DNA of 52,597 nucleotides from Deltaproteobacteria bacterium ADurb.Bin207 (GTDB lineage: Bacteria; Myxococcota_A; Polyangia; Polyangiales; Polyangiaceae). A program made the translations under genes and the position numbers. The stretch is taken from the NCBI GenBank assembly GCA_002070115.1, contig MWCO01000040.1:1-52597 (forward strand), in the 5' to 3' direction. The notes under the pieces are model-generated. The model did not search any database, was not told the DNA's origin, and worked only from the letters and a program-made list of their open reading frames with translations. The stretch's first letter is position 1. Every line of letters starts with the position of its first letter. Of this stretch, positions 7,507-15,925 are shown piece after piece.

Positions 7507-8904
7507 ATGCCAGCAGGTGCGGAACAGCGCTATGACGTCGTGGTGATCGGTTCGGGCCCGGGGGGAGAAGGCGCCGCCATGAAATGCGCCAAAGGAGGCT
7601 TGAACGTCTGCATGGTCGAACGTCGGCCCTTGGTCGGCGGAGCCTGCACCCATGACGCCACCATTCCTTCCAAAACCCTTCGCCAGGTCATTCAAAGCCT
7701 CGTCGAACGCAAGCGCATTCCTTTTCGCGGCACGATCTCGCCCATGCCTTCCTTTCCCGACCTGACGCGCGCCGCCGCTTCGGTCATCGAACGTCAAGTC
7801 GAATTGCGACAAGGCTTCTACGATCGCAATCGTGTGCCGGTGTTGCACGGAACCGCTCGCTTCGTCGACCCTCACACCCTTCATGTCGAAGGTGCGGATG
7901 GCGTGCAGGTCGTGCAAGCCAACGCCTTCGTCATCGCCACCGGTTCCCGTCCCTATCATCCCACCGATGTCCCCTTCGATCATCCCCGCGTCTACGATGC
8001 GGAGAGTATTTTAGGGCTATCGAGAACTCCCGAGTCGGTAACCGTGTACGGAGCGGGCGTGATCGGCTGCGAGTATGCATCGATCTGTCGCAACCTCGGC
8101 GTCAAGGTCAACCTCATCAACACGAGAAGCAAACTGCTTACATTTCTCGACGATGAGATCATCGATGCTCTCAGTTATCACTTGAGTGACCAAGGAGTCG
8201 TCATTCGCCACGGCGAGCAAGCGCAACGAGTCGAGTTGCTCGACGACCACGTGATCATGCATCTCGAGAGCGGAAAGCGAATCAAGTCGGATATTTTGCT
8301 TTGGGCCAACGGACGCACGGGCAACACCTCCGAGCTTGGTTTGGAAAAGATTGGGTTGGTGCCTGACGAACGGGGGAACCTCAAGGTCGATGATGCGTAC
8401 CGGACGAGTGTCGAGCATGTGTACGCCGTGGGCGATGTGGTGGGCTTTCCGAGCCTGGCGTCAGCCGCGTACGATCAGGGGCGAATGGCGGGTACGCATA
8501 TCGTGGAGGGACGGCTGGATGCGCGTCTTGCGCGCAATATCCCGACGGGAATTTATACGACGCCGGAGGTGAGCAGCTTGGGAAGAACGGAAAAGGAGCT
8601 TACCTTGGCGAAGATACCGTTCGAGGTGGGGCGTGCGCATTTTCGTCACCTGGCGCGCGCGCAAATCACGGGGCAGACCGTGGGAATGCTAAAATTGCTA
8701 TTTCATCAGCAAACCTTGGAGCTTTTGGGAATTCACGCCTTCGGCGATCAAGCCAGCGAGATCATTCATATCGGCCAGGCCATCATGGCGCAGGAAGGAA
8801 GCGCTAATACCGTCGCCTACTTCGTCAACACGACCTTCAACTATCCAACGATGGCCGAAGCGTATCGTGTGGCAGCGCTCAACGGGATGAACCGGTTGTC
8901 CTGA
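7507..8904 (+). CDS. sthA: Soluble pyridine nucleotide transhydrogenase
   Basis: 465 residues. A flavoprotein that transfers hydride between NADPH and NAD+ in the cytoplasm. FAD-binding [10 protein letters not shown] is near residue 16, and an NAD-binding [11 protein letters not shown] is near residue 182. The active-site region reads [13 protein letters not shown]: only the first cysteine of the dihydrolipoamide-dehydrogenase disulfide is present, which is the hallmark separating SthA from lipoamide dehydrogenases. The C-terminus '[16 protein letters not shown]' is nearly identical to the end of E. coli SthA, and the length fits the family (~466). It is followed after 56 bases by an unrecognised gene and then aceE, so it may help balance reducing equivalents around pyruvate oxidation. 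Confidence 0.94.
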   Translation: MPAGAEQRYDVVVIGSGPGGEGAAMKCAKGGLNVCMVERRPLVGGACTHDATIPSKTLRQVIQSLVERKRIPFRGTISPMPSFPDLTRAAASVIERQVELRQGFYDRNRVPVLHGTARFVDPHTLHVEGADGVQVVQANAFVIATGSRPYHPTDVPFDHPRVYDAESILGLSRTPESVTVYGAGVIGCEYASICRNLGVKVNLINTRSKLLTFLDDEIIDALSYHLSDQGVVIRHGEQAQRVELLDDHVIMHLESGKRIKSDILLWANGRTGNTSELGLEKIGLVPDERGNLKVDDAYRTSVEHVYAVGDVVGFPSLASAAYDQGRMAGTHIVEGRLDARLARNIPTGIYTTPEVSSLGRTEKELTLAKIPFEVGRAHFRHLARAQITGQTVGMLKLLFHQQTLELLGIHAFGDQASEIIHIGQAIMAQEGSANTVAYFVNTTFNYPTMAEAYRVAALNGMNRLS

Positions 8905-8960
8905 CCTGAAATTTCATTTGTCATTTCCTAAGGATATGCCATCTGTAGGCCAATGAATTC

Positions 8961-10181
8961 GTGGTTGCCGAGGCCGCCGTGTACTTGACGAGCTTGATGC
9001 ATCGAGATGACCTTTTCGATATCACGTTGCGGTGGTTGAACAACGTCCCGCGACAGGAAGATGGTCGTCGGCTGTCGGAGATTTTTTTGTTCGAAAGCGC
9101 GGTGTCTGCGCCGATCGTGCAAGACATCATGCTTGGATTGTTTGCCAAGCTGTTTGGAGAGCGTCTTTCTGTCGAGCGCGTGCAGTACAAGGATTTGTTA
9201 CGTTCGCGACTCATTCAAGGCATCCCGCGGTACACACCGCGAATGCAAGAACTCGTGACGGCATACCAGAAGAGTCCCGAGGAGTTTTTCCCCGGAATGC
9301 CCGTGGATGCGATGCTTCTTTCCACACCCACGCGTAGCTTGGTCGCCCTGAGCCGTATCAAACGCCCCACCCGCGTGGCAGAGAAAGCCTCGTTTCGATT
9401 GTCCGATGCTCTCGCGGATCGGGTGCGCCAGGAAGCGGAAGTCTTCGCATCCGCCCGTGCGTTTGCGCGCGGTGTTGCCTTGCAACACCTCATCAGCAGC
9501 GAAACGCAAATGAAAGAGGACTTCGTCGCCGCCGAACATGTCGTGGCCGGAGCTTTCAAAGATGGCTCCGTCGTGTTTTCCCGCGAACAACTCACCATCA
9601 ATGATGCCATCGGTTTCAAAGTGGTCGGTGATGAAGGAGAACTATCCTTCGCGGAACACCTGTTCGCGGAAGAACCAGGCATCACCATCGTCGAGCGAGA
9701 GGAACACCGGGGCCATTACAACGCCACCAATCTTCTTCTGGATATCGACCTTCCTCCGATTGGAAAAATCATCGACGAAAACGCGCATCGCGATTGGCAT
9801 CAGGCGGCGCACCGAGGCCTCGATCCGGCTTCTGCTCCCCGACGCTTCGCCGAATATGTCGAATCGGGCGCCCGCACCATACGGACCGAAGTCATTCTCA
9901 CTACCTATCCCGAACTCATCGAATCCGAACTCGGTCGCTCGTTGCACGAATTGCGCATCCTTCGCTTGCGCGATCGCCAATCCTACTCCGGTCAGATCGC
10001 GCAAAATGCCCGCTATCTCATCGAATACTTGCTCGCCCTGGCCTACTCACCCTCCGTCGAAGTCGGTGAATTGCCCATCAAACTCTGGGGACGATACCTG
10101 CCTGATACCGTCCTTACCGCTGTCGGATACCTTTACGGTATTCGACAAAACGGTTTGCTAAGGTGGTTCCTTCCAGACTGA
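8961..10181 (+). CDS. Uncharacterised protein between sthA and aceE
   Basis: 406 residues from GTG at 8961; an in-frame TAG 15 bases upstream limits the start. No signal peptide or membrane segment. The protein looks like a globular cytoplasmic enzyme or binding protein with mixed alpha/beta content. A central stretch ('LTINDAIGFKVVGDEGELSF', then 'EEHRGHYNATNLLLDIDLPP') faintly recalls the strand-rich core of RelA/SpoT-type nucleotidyltransferases ('DiigfRvv ... gYrslh'). That is a weak memory-based resemblance, not an assignment. Co-directional with sthA (56-bp gap) and aceE (86-bp gap), suggesting a link to central metabolism. Confidence 0.85.
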   Translation: MVAEAAVYLTSLMHRDDLFDITLRWLNNVPRQEDGRRLSEIFLFESAVSAPIVQDIMLGLFAKLFGERLSVERVQYKDLLRSRLIQGIPRYTPRMQELVTAYQKSPEEFFPGMPVDAMLLSTPTRSLVALSRIKRPTRVAEKASFRLSDALADRVRQEAEVFASARAFARGVALQHLISSETQMKEDFVAAEHVVAGAFKDGSVVFSREQLTINDAIGFKVVGDEGELSFAEHLFAEEPGITIVEREEHRGHYNATNLLLDIDLPPIGKIIDENAHRDWHQAAHRGLDPASAPRRFAEYVESGARTIRTEVILTTYPELIESELGRSLHELRILRLRDRQSYSGQIAQNARYLIEYLLALAYSPSVEVGELPIKLWGRYLPDTVLTAVGYLYGIRQNGLLRWFLPD

Positions 10182-10267
10182 ACCGCAACCCTGGCGGAAG
10201 GGCCCCGCCTGCTCCATACATCGCCCTGTCTTACCTCGAGCCTACGATTATTTCCCACGGAGGAATC

Positions 10268-12946
10268 ATGTTCGCCGACCCCACCACACGCCTGCCTGAC
10301 GTCGACCCCGTCCAGACTTCGGAATGGATGGATTCGATCGCCGAGGTGGCGAAGACCCAAGGACACGTCCGCGCACGGTACCTGGCGAGCAAGTTGCTCG
10401 AACACGCTCGCTCGCTCGGAGTCCAATTACCCGTGCTCGTGCAAACCCCCTACATCAATACCATCAACCCATCCGAAGAACCTCCCTATCCAGGCGATGA
10501 AAAGATCGAGAAACGAATTCGACGTTTGATCCGATGGAACGCGGCCGTCATGGTCGTGCGCGCCAACAGGCGTTTTCATGGGATCGGCGGGCATCTCGCC
10601 ACCTATGCCTCCGCCGCCAGCCTGTACGAAACGGGGTTCAATCACTTCTTCCGAGGCCGGGAATTCCCCGAAGGTCACGACCAGATCCTGTTTCAAGGAC
10701 ATGCCGCTCCCGGCATCTACGCTCGCGCCTATCTCGAAGGTCGTCTCACCGAAGGCCACCTCGACCGATTTCGTCGTGAACAATGGCTCGGACACGGCCT
10801 GTCTTCCTATCCGCACCCACGATTGATGCCGAAGTTCTGGGAATATCCAACCGTATCGATGGGTCTGGGCCCTCTTTTCGCCATCTACCAAGCGCGCTTC
10901 AATCGCTACCTCGAAGCGCGGGGAATGGCAAAAACATCGGGAAATCGCGTATTTGCATTCCTCGGGGACGGGGAAATGGACGAGCCGGAATCGCTGGGTG
11001 CCCTGTCCCTCGCGAGCCGAGACAAACTCGACAACTTGATCTTCGTCATCAACTGCAACCTTCAGCGCCTCGATGGACCCGTGCGCGGCAATGGCAAGAT
11101 CATCCAGGAACTCGAAACTGTCTTCCGCGGCGCCGGATGGAACGTCATCAAAGTGATCTGGGGTAGGGAATGGGATGCTCTTCTCGAACGAGACCCGGAT
11201 CAAATCCTCGTGCAGCGAATGAACGAGATCGTCGATGGCCAATTCCAAAAATACTCCATCGAGTCGGGAGACTTCATTCGCGCGGACTTCTTTGGCAAAG
11301 ACCCACGCTTGCTGGAACTGGTCAAACATCTTTCCGATGACGATATTCGCCGGTTGCGACGGGGTGGTCACGATATGCGAAAAGTGTACGCGGCCTTCCA
11401 TGCAGCGGTGCAGCATCAAGGCGCTCCCACCGTCATCCTCGCCCATACGGTCAAAGGATGGACCCTTGGGCCCGGTGTCGAGGCCAAGAACGTCACCCAT
11501 CAGCAGAAAAAACTCGACGAAGACGAGTTGCGAGCCTTCCGAAATCGTCTCGAACTCGATATCCCCGACCGGCAGCTCAAAGACCCGCCTTTCTTCCATC
11601 CAGGCATGGATAGCGAAGAGGTGCAATACATGCTCGAACGGCGACGGGCGCTTGGCGGGTTCATTCCCCAGCGCGCGGCTCGTGCCTATTCCTTGCCCAT
11701 GCCCGATGAGCAAAAGGATCCGTTCGAGGAATTTTTCGCGGGCTCCAAGGCGGAAGTGTCCACCACCATGGCCTTCGCGCGGATGTTTTCCAAACTGCTC
11801 CGTGACAAGGGCATTGGCAAGCATGTGGTGCCGATCATTCCCGATGAAGCCCGAACGTTCGGCATGGATCCACTGTTCAGCCAGATCGGTATCTACGCCG
11901 CCCACGGACAGGCGTATGAACCCGTCGATGCCGGTTTGATGCTCAAGTATCGGGAAAGCGCCACCGGCCAGCTTCTCGAAGAAGGCATCACCGAGGCCGG
12001 ATCGGTAGCCTCGTTCACCGCGGCCTCCACGTCCTACGCTACCCACGGCGTGCCTATGATCCCGTTTTATATGTTCTATTCCATGTTCGGCTTCCAACGC
12101 ACCGGAGACCAGATGTGGGCTCTGGGTGATATCCGCGCTCGTGGATTTCTCATGGGAGGAACAGCCGGACGCACCACGCTGATGGGGGAGGGATTGCAAC
12201 ATGCCGACGGTCACAGCCATCTGTTGGCTTCCACGATCCCCGCCATACGCTCCTACGATCCCGCCTGGGCTTATGAACTTGCGGTCATCGTGCGGCACGG
12301 GCTTCAAGAAATGTTCGTGGAACAAAAAGACGAGATCTTTTATATCACGATCCACAACGAAGCCTACGAGATGCCCCCGATGCCCGAAGGCGTGCAAGAA
12401 GGCATCATTCGTGGTCTGTATAGATTCCGTCCCGCGGCGGAACCGCGAACGCACCGGGCGCAAATTCTCGCCAGTGGGCCCATCATGCGAGAGGCCCTTC
12501 GCGCACAGCAGATCCTGGCGGAAAAGTATGACGTGGCAGCGGATGTGTGGAGCGCCACGAGCTATCTTGCCTTGAGAAGGGAAGCGCTGGAAATAGAACG
12601 CTGGAACCGTCATCATCCCGATCAACCCGCGCGCGTTTCCTATGTCGCCTCGTTGCTCGATGCCACCGAAGGTCCGGTGATTTGCGTTTCGGATTGGATG
12701 AAAGCCGTCCCCGATCAAATCGCCCGCTGGGTGCGACCTCCCTTCGTTTCTTTGGGCACCGATGGCTTCGGCATGAGCGATACCCGTGAGGTCATGCGAA
12801 GACACTTCGAAATCGATGCGGGATCCATCATCATCGCAACTCTGCACCAACTCTTCAATCAAGGAGCCGTGAGCGCGCAGGTGGTTCGCCAGGCGATGGA
12901 AGAGCTGGAATACGATCCGGAAAAACTCGATCCGATGAGTCTCTGA
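10268..12946 (+). CDS. aceE: Pyruvate dehydrogenase E1 component, homodimeric type
   Basis: 892 residues from ATG at 10268, preceded by a strong GGAGGA; an upstream in-frame start at 10163 lacks a binding site. Catalyses thiamine-diphosphate-dependent decarboxylation of pyruvate and reductive acetylation of the E2 lipoyl group. The ThDP/Mg motif GDGEMDEPES...NCNLQRLDGPV lies near residues 236-270 and matches the E. coli AceE motif almost exactly. The length also fits (~887). The C-terminal region has 'DGFGMSDTREVMRRHFEIDA', as in AceE. The E2 and E3 genes are not in the window; sthA lies two genes upstream. Confidence 0.97.
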   Translation: MFADPTTRLPDVDPVQTSEWMDSIAEVAKTQGHVRARYLASKLLEHARSLGVQLPVLVQTPYINTINPSEEPPYPGDEKIEKRIRRLIRWNAAVMVVRANRRFHGIGGHLATYASAASLYETGFNHFFRGREFPEGHDQILFQGHAAPGIYARAYLEGRLTEGHLDRFRREQWLGHGLSSYPHPRLMPKFWEYPTVSMGLGPLFAIYQARFNRYLEARGMAKTSGNRVFAFLGDGEMDEPESLGALSLASRDKLDNLIFVINCNLQRLDGPVRGNGKIIQELETVFRGAGWNVIKVIWGREWDALLERDPDQILVQRMNEIVDGQFQKYSIESGDFIRADFFGKDPRLLELVKHLSDDDIRRLRRGGHDMRKVYAAFHAAVQHQGAPTVILAHTVKGWTLGPGVEAKNVTHQQKKLDEDELRAFRNRLELDIPDRQLKDPPFFHPGMDSEEVQYMLERRRALGGFIPQRAARAYSLPMPDEQKDPFEEFFAGSKAEVSTTMAFARMFSKLLRDKGIGKHVVPIIPDEARTFGMDPLFSQIGIYAAHGQAYEPVDAGLMLKYRESATGQLLEEGITEAGSVASFTAASTSYATHGVPMIPFYMFYSMFGFQRTGDQMWALGDIRARGFLMGGTAGRTTLMGEGLQHADGHSHLLASTIPAIRSYDPAWAYELAVIVRHGLQEMFVEQKDEIFYITIHNEAYEMPPMPEGVQEGIIRGLYRFRPAAEPRTHRAQILASGPIMREALRAQQILAEKYDVAADVWSATSYLALRREALEIERWNRHHPDQPARVSYVASLLDATEGPVICVSDWMKAVPDQIARWVRPPFVSLGTDGFGMSDTREVMRRHFEIDAGSIIIATLHQLFNQGAVSAQVVRQAMEELEYDPEKLDPMSL

Positions 12947-13014
12947 TCCCATGGCGGGAAGCGGCGGTTCGTGTTGCGCCTTGGCGACACCCGACGTAGA
13001 TCCAAGAGGAGTTC

Positions 13015-13662
13015 ATGGTTGGCAAAAGCAAGTGGGTAGCGCTCTTTTTCGCATCGATGATGCTTGTGCATTGTGGCGCGAACGACCCGGCGCCGCCTCG
13101 CAGTCATCCAACACCGGTGGACGATGCCGGCTCGGAAGCTGGCTATCCCGAAGGACCTTATGGGGTTTCCAACGGCCAGGTGATCGCGAACTTATCCTGG
13201 GAAGGTTGGCGAGAGCCGAAGCAAAGCGGTTTCGAACCGTCTGCCTTCGAGAGAATCTCGCTCGGTGACTTCTTCGATCCGGATGGAGAAAAAGGGTTTC
13301 GAGCGATCTTCGTCAACGCTTCGGCAAGATGGTGCAGCATCTGCAAAATGGAGCAGCGTCATATTCGCGAAAAACGCGATGTCTGGGGACCTCGGGGTGT
13401 CGTGTTCCTCGAAACCTTGTTCGAGAATACGGGCTCGGGTCCTGCCACGCCTTCCGATCTCGTGGCTTGGGGAAATACCTATCAAATCGATTGGATCCTC
13501 GTTCTCGATCCAACCAATAAATTGAGTTCCTTTTTCGATCGATCCGCAAGTCCGATGAATATGATCATCGATGCACGCACGATGGTGATTCGCGACATCA
13601 TCACCGGTATGCCCGATGAATCCTGGTGGGCCCACCACCTCGAACCCCTGGTAACTCCGTGA
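13015..13662 (+). CDS. Thioredoxin-fold lipoprotein (WCSIC)
   Basis: 215 residues; ATG at 13015 follows AGAGGAG. The N-terminus is a lipoprotein-type signal ('VALFFASMMLVHCGANDP') with an unusual His before the lipid-attachment Cys. The body has a thioredoxin-like fold: 'GFRAIFVNASARWCSICKME' gives the redox CxxC as CSIC around residue 107, followed by the beta strand 'GVVFLETLFEN' and a probable cis-Pro loop 'SASPMNMIID'. Likely an outer-membrane- or inner-membrane-anchored periplasmic thiol-disulfide protein. Followed 24 bases later by a second thioredoxin-type lipoprotein (TlpA-like). Confidence 0.85.
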   Translation: MVGKSKWVALFFASMMLVHCGANDPAPPRSHPTPVDDAGSEAGYPEGPYGVSNGQVIANLSWEGWREPKQSGFEPSAFERISLGDFFDPDGEKGFRAIFVNASARWCSICKMEQRHIREKRDVWGPRGVVFLETLFENTGSGPATPSDLVAWGNTYQIDWILVLDPTNKLSSFFDRSASPMNMIIDARTMVIRDIITGMPDESWWAHHLEPLVTP

Positions 13663-13686
13663 CCCATGATTTCGTGGAGAAAAAAC

Positions 13687-14307
13687 ATGCAAAAGCGTGT
13701 GAATCCAAGGCCCTATCGTTTCGGTACGGGGATGCTCGCACTCGTGTTGGCTAGTGGATGGCTCGCTTGCGGTGCCCCGGCAGTGTCGGGCAAAGACCCC
13801 GGGGTAGGGGAGTCCACAAGCCAAACACAGTCTTCCGATTCCGCTGCGAATTCCGCGGCGAAACCCAAGGCCGCTTCGAAAAAAATCGCGGATTTTTCCC
13901 TGGAAACCGTCGATGGCAAAACGGTCTCCTTATCCGATTATGTGGGAAACAACGTGGTCATGCTCGACTTTTGGGCGACATGGTGCGAACCGTGTCTCGC
14001 GGCGATGCCCCATCTCAACGAGATCTATCGAAGGCATAAAAGCGAAGGTTTCGTGTTGCTGAGCATTTCGATGGACGGTCCGGATACGGTTGCCGAAGTA
14101 CGAGCCTATTGCCAACGCCATAAGTTGGCCTTTCCCGTGCTGCTCGATGAAGAGTCCCGTGCCGTATCGCTGTATAACCCCAAACGCTCCGCCCCCTTCA
14201 GCGTGTTGATTGCCAAAGACGGCACCATCTTGCACAAAAGAGATGGTTATCAAGCCGGGGATGAATCCGCCATCGAAGCGGAAATCGTCGAAGCCCTCGG
14301 TCAATGA
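13687..14307 (+). CDS. TlpA/ResA-like thiol-disulfide oxidoreductase lipoprotein
   Basis: 206 residues from ATG at 13687, chosen because GTGGAG sits just upstream; an in-frame ATG at 13666 has none. Signal peptide with a lipid-attachment Cys ('LALVLASGWLACGAP'), then a Ser/Ala/Lys-rich linker. The thioredoxin domain begins at 'DFSLETVDGKTVSLSDYVGN' and holds 'DFWATWCEPCLAAMPHLNEI', with CxxC as CEPC. The cis-Pro region is 'PKRSAPFSVLIAKDG'. Family role: extracytoplasmic reduction of disulfides, often in cytochrome c maturation. Probably co-transcribed with the preceding CSIC lipoprotein. Confidence 0.92.
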   Translation: MQKRVNPRPYRFGTGMLALVLASGWLACGAPAVSGKDPGVGESTSQTQSSDSAANSAAKPKAASKKIADFSLETVDGKTVSLSDYVGNNVVMLDFWATWCEPCLAAMPHLNEIYRRHKSEGFVLLSISMDGPDTVAEVRAYCQRHKLAFPVLLDEESRAVSLYNPKRSAPFSVLIAKDGTILHKRDGYQAGDESAIEAEIVEALGQ

Positions 14308-14311
14308 GGGC
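14293..14311. terminator. Short GC hairpin at a convergent gene junction
   Basis: GCCCTC (14293-14298), 7-nt loop, GAGGGC (14306-14311), overlapping the stop codon of the TlpA-like gene and lying 8 bases from the end of the convergent DUF808 gene. No T-run follows on either strand, so its action as a terminator is uncertain. Confidence 0.3.
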
Positions 14312-14318
14312 ACGATGC

Positions 14319-15251
14319 TCATGCCGACTTTCGTACGCGTCGGATAACGGCTTGCATCGCACTCATCAACAATAACGCTACCATGCCAACCAATACCCCC
14401 ATCAGCCCTTGTAGTAACGGCTCGAGGATCGGTGCGAACACCGTTCCCAACGAGTCTTTGGCGAATTGCACGAAAGAATGCACGGCAGAAATACCGTGGA
14501 CAATGATTCCTCCCCCCACCAAAAACATCGCGGCCGTGCCCACGATGGTCAACGTCTTCATCAAGTAGGGCGCGAGCCGCAATACGGTGAAACCAATCCA
14601 GCGTACCGCCCCAAGCACAACTCCTTCTCCGGTTCGTTCACTCAAGTAGCGCCCTGCATCATCCAGTTTTACAATCACGGCCACCACACCATACACACCC
14701 ACCGTCATCAATACCGCCACACCCGAGAGAACCGACAAACTCGTCCATATGCTCGCGTCCGCGACCGTGCCCATGGTGATGACGACAATTTCCGCGGATA
14801 GCACGAAGTCGGTTCGAATGGCCCCTTTGATTTTGGCCTTTTCCATGGCCGTGATGTCTTGGGATAGAGACAGACGGCTTTGCATTCGTTCGATGGGGGA
14901 AGGCTTGTCTTGTTGGCGCGACAGGAATTGATGAGCAATTTTCTCGGCACCTTCGAAGCAGAGGAAAGTTCCCCCCGCCATCAAAAGGGGCGAGATGAGC
15001 CATGGTGCCACCCATTGAATCAACAAGGCCGCGGGTACCAATATCGCCTTGTTTTTGAGGGATCCTTTCGCGACCGCCCACACGACCGGAAGTTCCCGAT
15101 CCGCACGAACTCCCGATACTTGCTCGGCGTTGAGCGCTAGATCATCCCCAAGAACTCCCGTGCTTTTTTTTGCAGCTACCTTCGTAAGAAGGGCAACGTC
15201 ATCGAGAACCGTCGAGATATCGTCGAGTAACGCAAGAAGGCTTGTTGCCAT
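14319..15251 (-). CDS. DUF808 family inner-membrane protein (YedI-like)
   Basis: 310 residues from ATG at 15251 (MATSLLALLDD). An in-frame extension upstream to 15383 has no family match. Strong resemblance to E. coli YedI throughout: 'LLDDISTVLDDVALLTKVAA', 'GVLGDDLALNAEQVSGVRAD', 'RELPVVWAVAKGSLKNKAIL', 'IKGAIRTDFVLSAEIVVITM', 'VGVYGVVAVIVKLDD' and 'MFLVGGGIIVHGISAVH'. About six to eight hydrophobic segments. The family is widespread but of unknown function; membership in a transporter-like superfamily is only speculation. Convergent with the TlpA-like gene (11-base gap). Confidence 0.93.
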   Translation of the reverse strand: MATSLLALLDDISTVLDDVALLTKVAAKKSTGVLGDDLALNAEQVSGVRADRELPVVWAVAKGSLKNKAILVPAALLIQWVAPWLISPLLMAGGTFLCFEGAEKIAHQFLSRQQDKPSPIERMQSRLSLSQDITAMEKAKIKGAIRTDFVLSAEIVVITMGTVADASIWTSLSVLSGVAVLMTVGVYGVVAVIVKLDDAGRYLSERTGEGVVLGAVRWIGFTVLRLAPYLMKTLTIVGTAAMFLVGGGIIVHGISAVHSFVQFAKDSLGTVFAPILEPLLQGLMGVLVGMVALLLMSAMQAVIRRVRKSA

Positions 15252-15304
15252 GCCAAGCCCATGCACCCGTGAGCACCGGACTGCAAGTCTGCGGCTCGCC
15301 TGAT

Positions 15305-15790
15305 TCAGAGACCAGCCACGATTTGGAATTTGTCTCCCATCACGAGCAGCTCCAATCGGTTTTCCGCCACGATGCGTCGCCACTCGTCTTTGTCTTCATG
15401 CCCTGGAATCTTGAAACTGGCGGAATAGGTGTAGTCCACAAATAAACGGTCCGACTCCTTGGACCAAAGGACGCGTCGATATCGAATTTCGTAACGAATT
15501 GCCTTGGATTCACGAAATTCTTTCATCAGAAACGCTTTCAATCCCTCGAAATCCATGTCGTCGGAAGCATCCACATTGCCCCCGTCTTCATAGTATTGAG
15601 AGCTGACCATGGATAAGATTTTGCCTACGTCACGACGTTCCACGGCCTTTCGATAGGCCTCGCAAAACGAGATGACGCGACGATTGTCCTCGGTGTCTTC
15701 GACGTCGGTGTTGGGAATGTAATTTTTGGTGCAGCCGACCAAAAGCAGCAGCAAAAACGCGGCGATGGAAAACAAGGGACGGGTGGTCAT
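15305..15790 (-). CDS. Small lipoprotein, NTF2/SnoaL-like
   Basis: 161 residues. Classical lipoprotein signal: 'LFSIAAFLLLLLVGCTKNYI' with lipobox LVGC. The mature part starts with an acidic linker, then 'VISFCEAYRKAVERRDVGKI', 'YYEDGG', and strands 'YEIRYRRVLWSKESDRLFVD', 'YTYSASFKI' and 'NRLELLVMGDKFQIVAGL'. Helices followed by a curved beta sheet with ERRD-type helix ends are typical of the NTF2/SnoaL cone fold; this assignment is by pattern only. Located 53 bases upstream of the DUF808 gene and divergent from the REC-GAF-PAS gene (about 135 bases between them). Confidence 0.75.
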   Translation of the reverse strand: MTTRPLFSIAAFLLLLLVGCTKNYIPNTDVEDTEDNRRVISFCEAYRKAVERRDVGKILSMVSSQYYEDGGNVDASDDMDFEGLKAFLMKEFRESKAIRYEIRYRRVLWSKESDRLFVDYTYSASFKIPGHEDKDEWRRIVAENRLELLVMGDKFQIVAGL

Positions 15791-15925
15791 GATGATGCGG
15801 CGTCAACAGTCCAAACGGTCTAATGATTCCTGGGAATGTGGCTACGATGCCGTCAGTTGCGCAAAAGCGCAAGGAGCACGTCGGGCCGTTTGCAATTTCC
15901 GGCGAACAAGGAATAATCTGTAACA

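Noticed and set aside
7507..8904. Lipoamide dehydrogenase (E3 of pyruvate dehydrogenase)
   Set aside because: aceE is nearby, but the redox disulfide is missing its second Cys and the C-terminus matches SthA.
10427..12952. 841-codon minus-strand open frame
   Set aside because: It is the exact antisense of aceE, which has full family motifs; its translation has no domain pattern and arises from the codon bias of the real gene.
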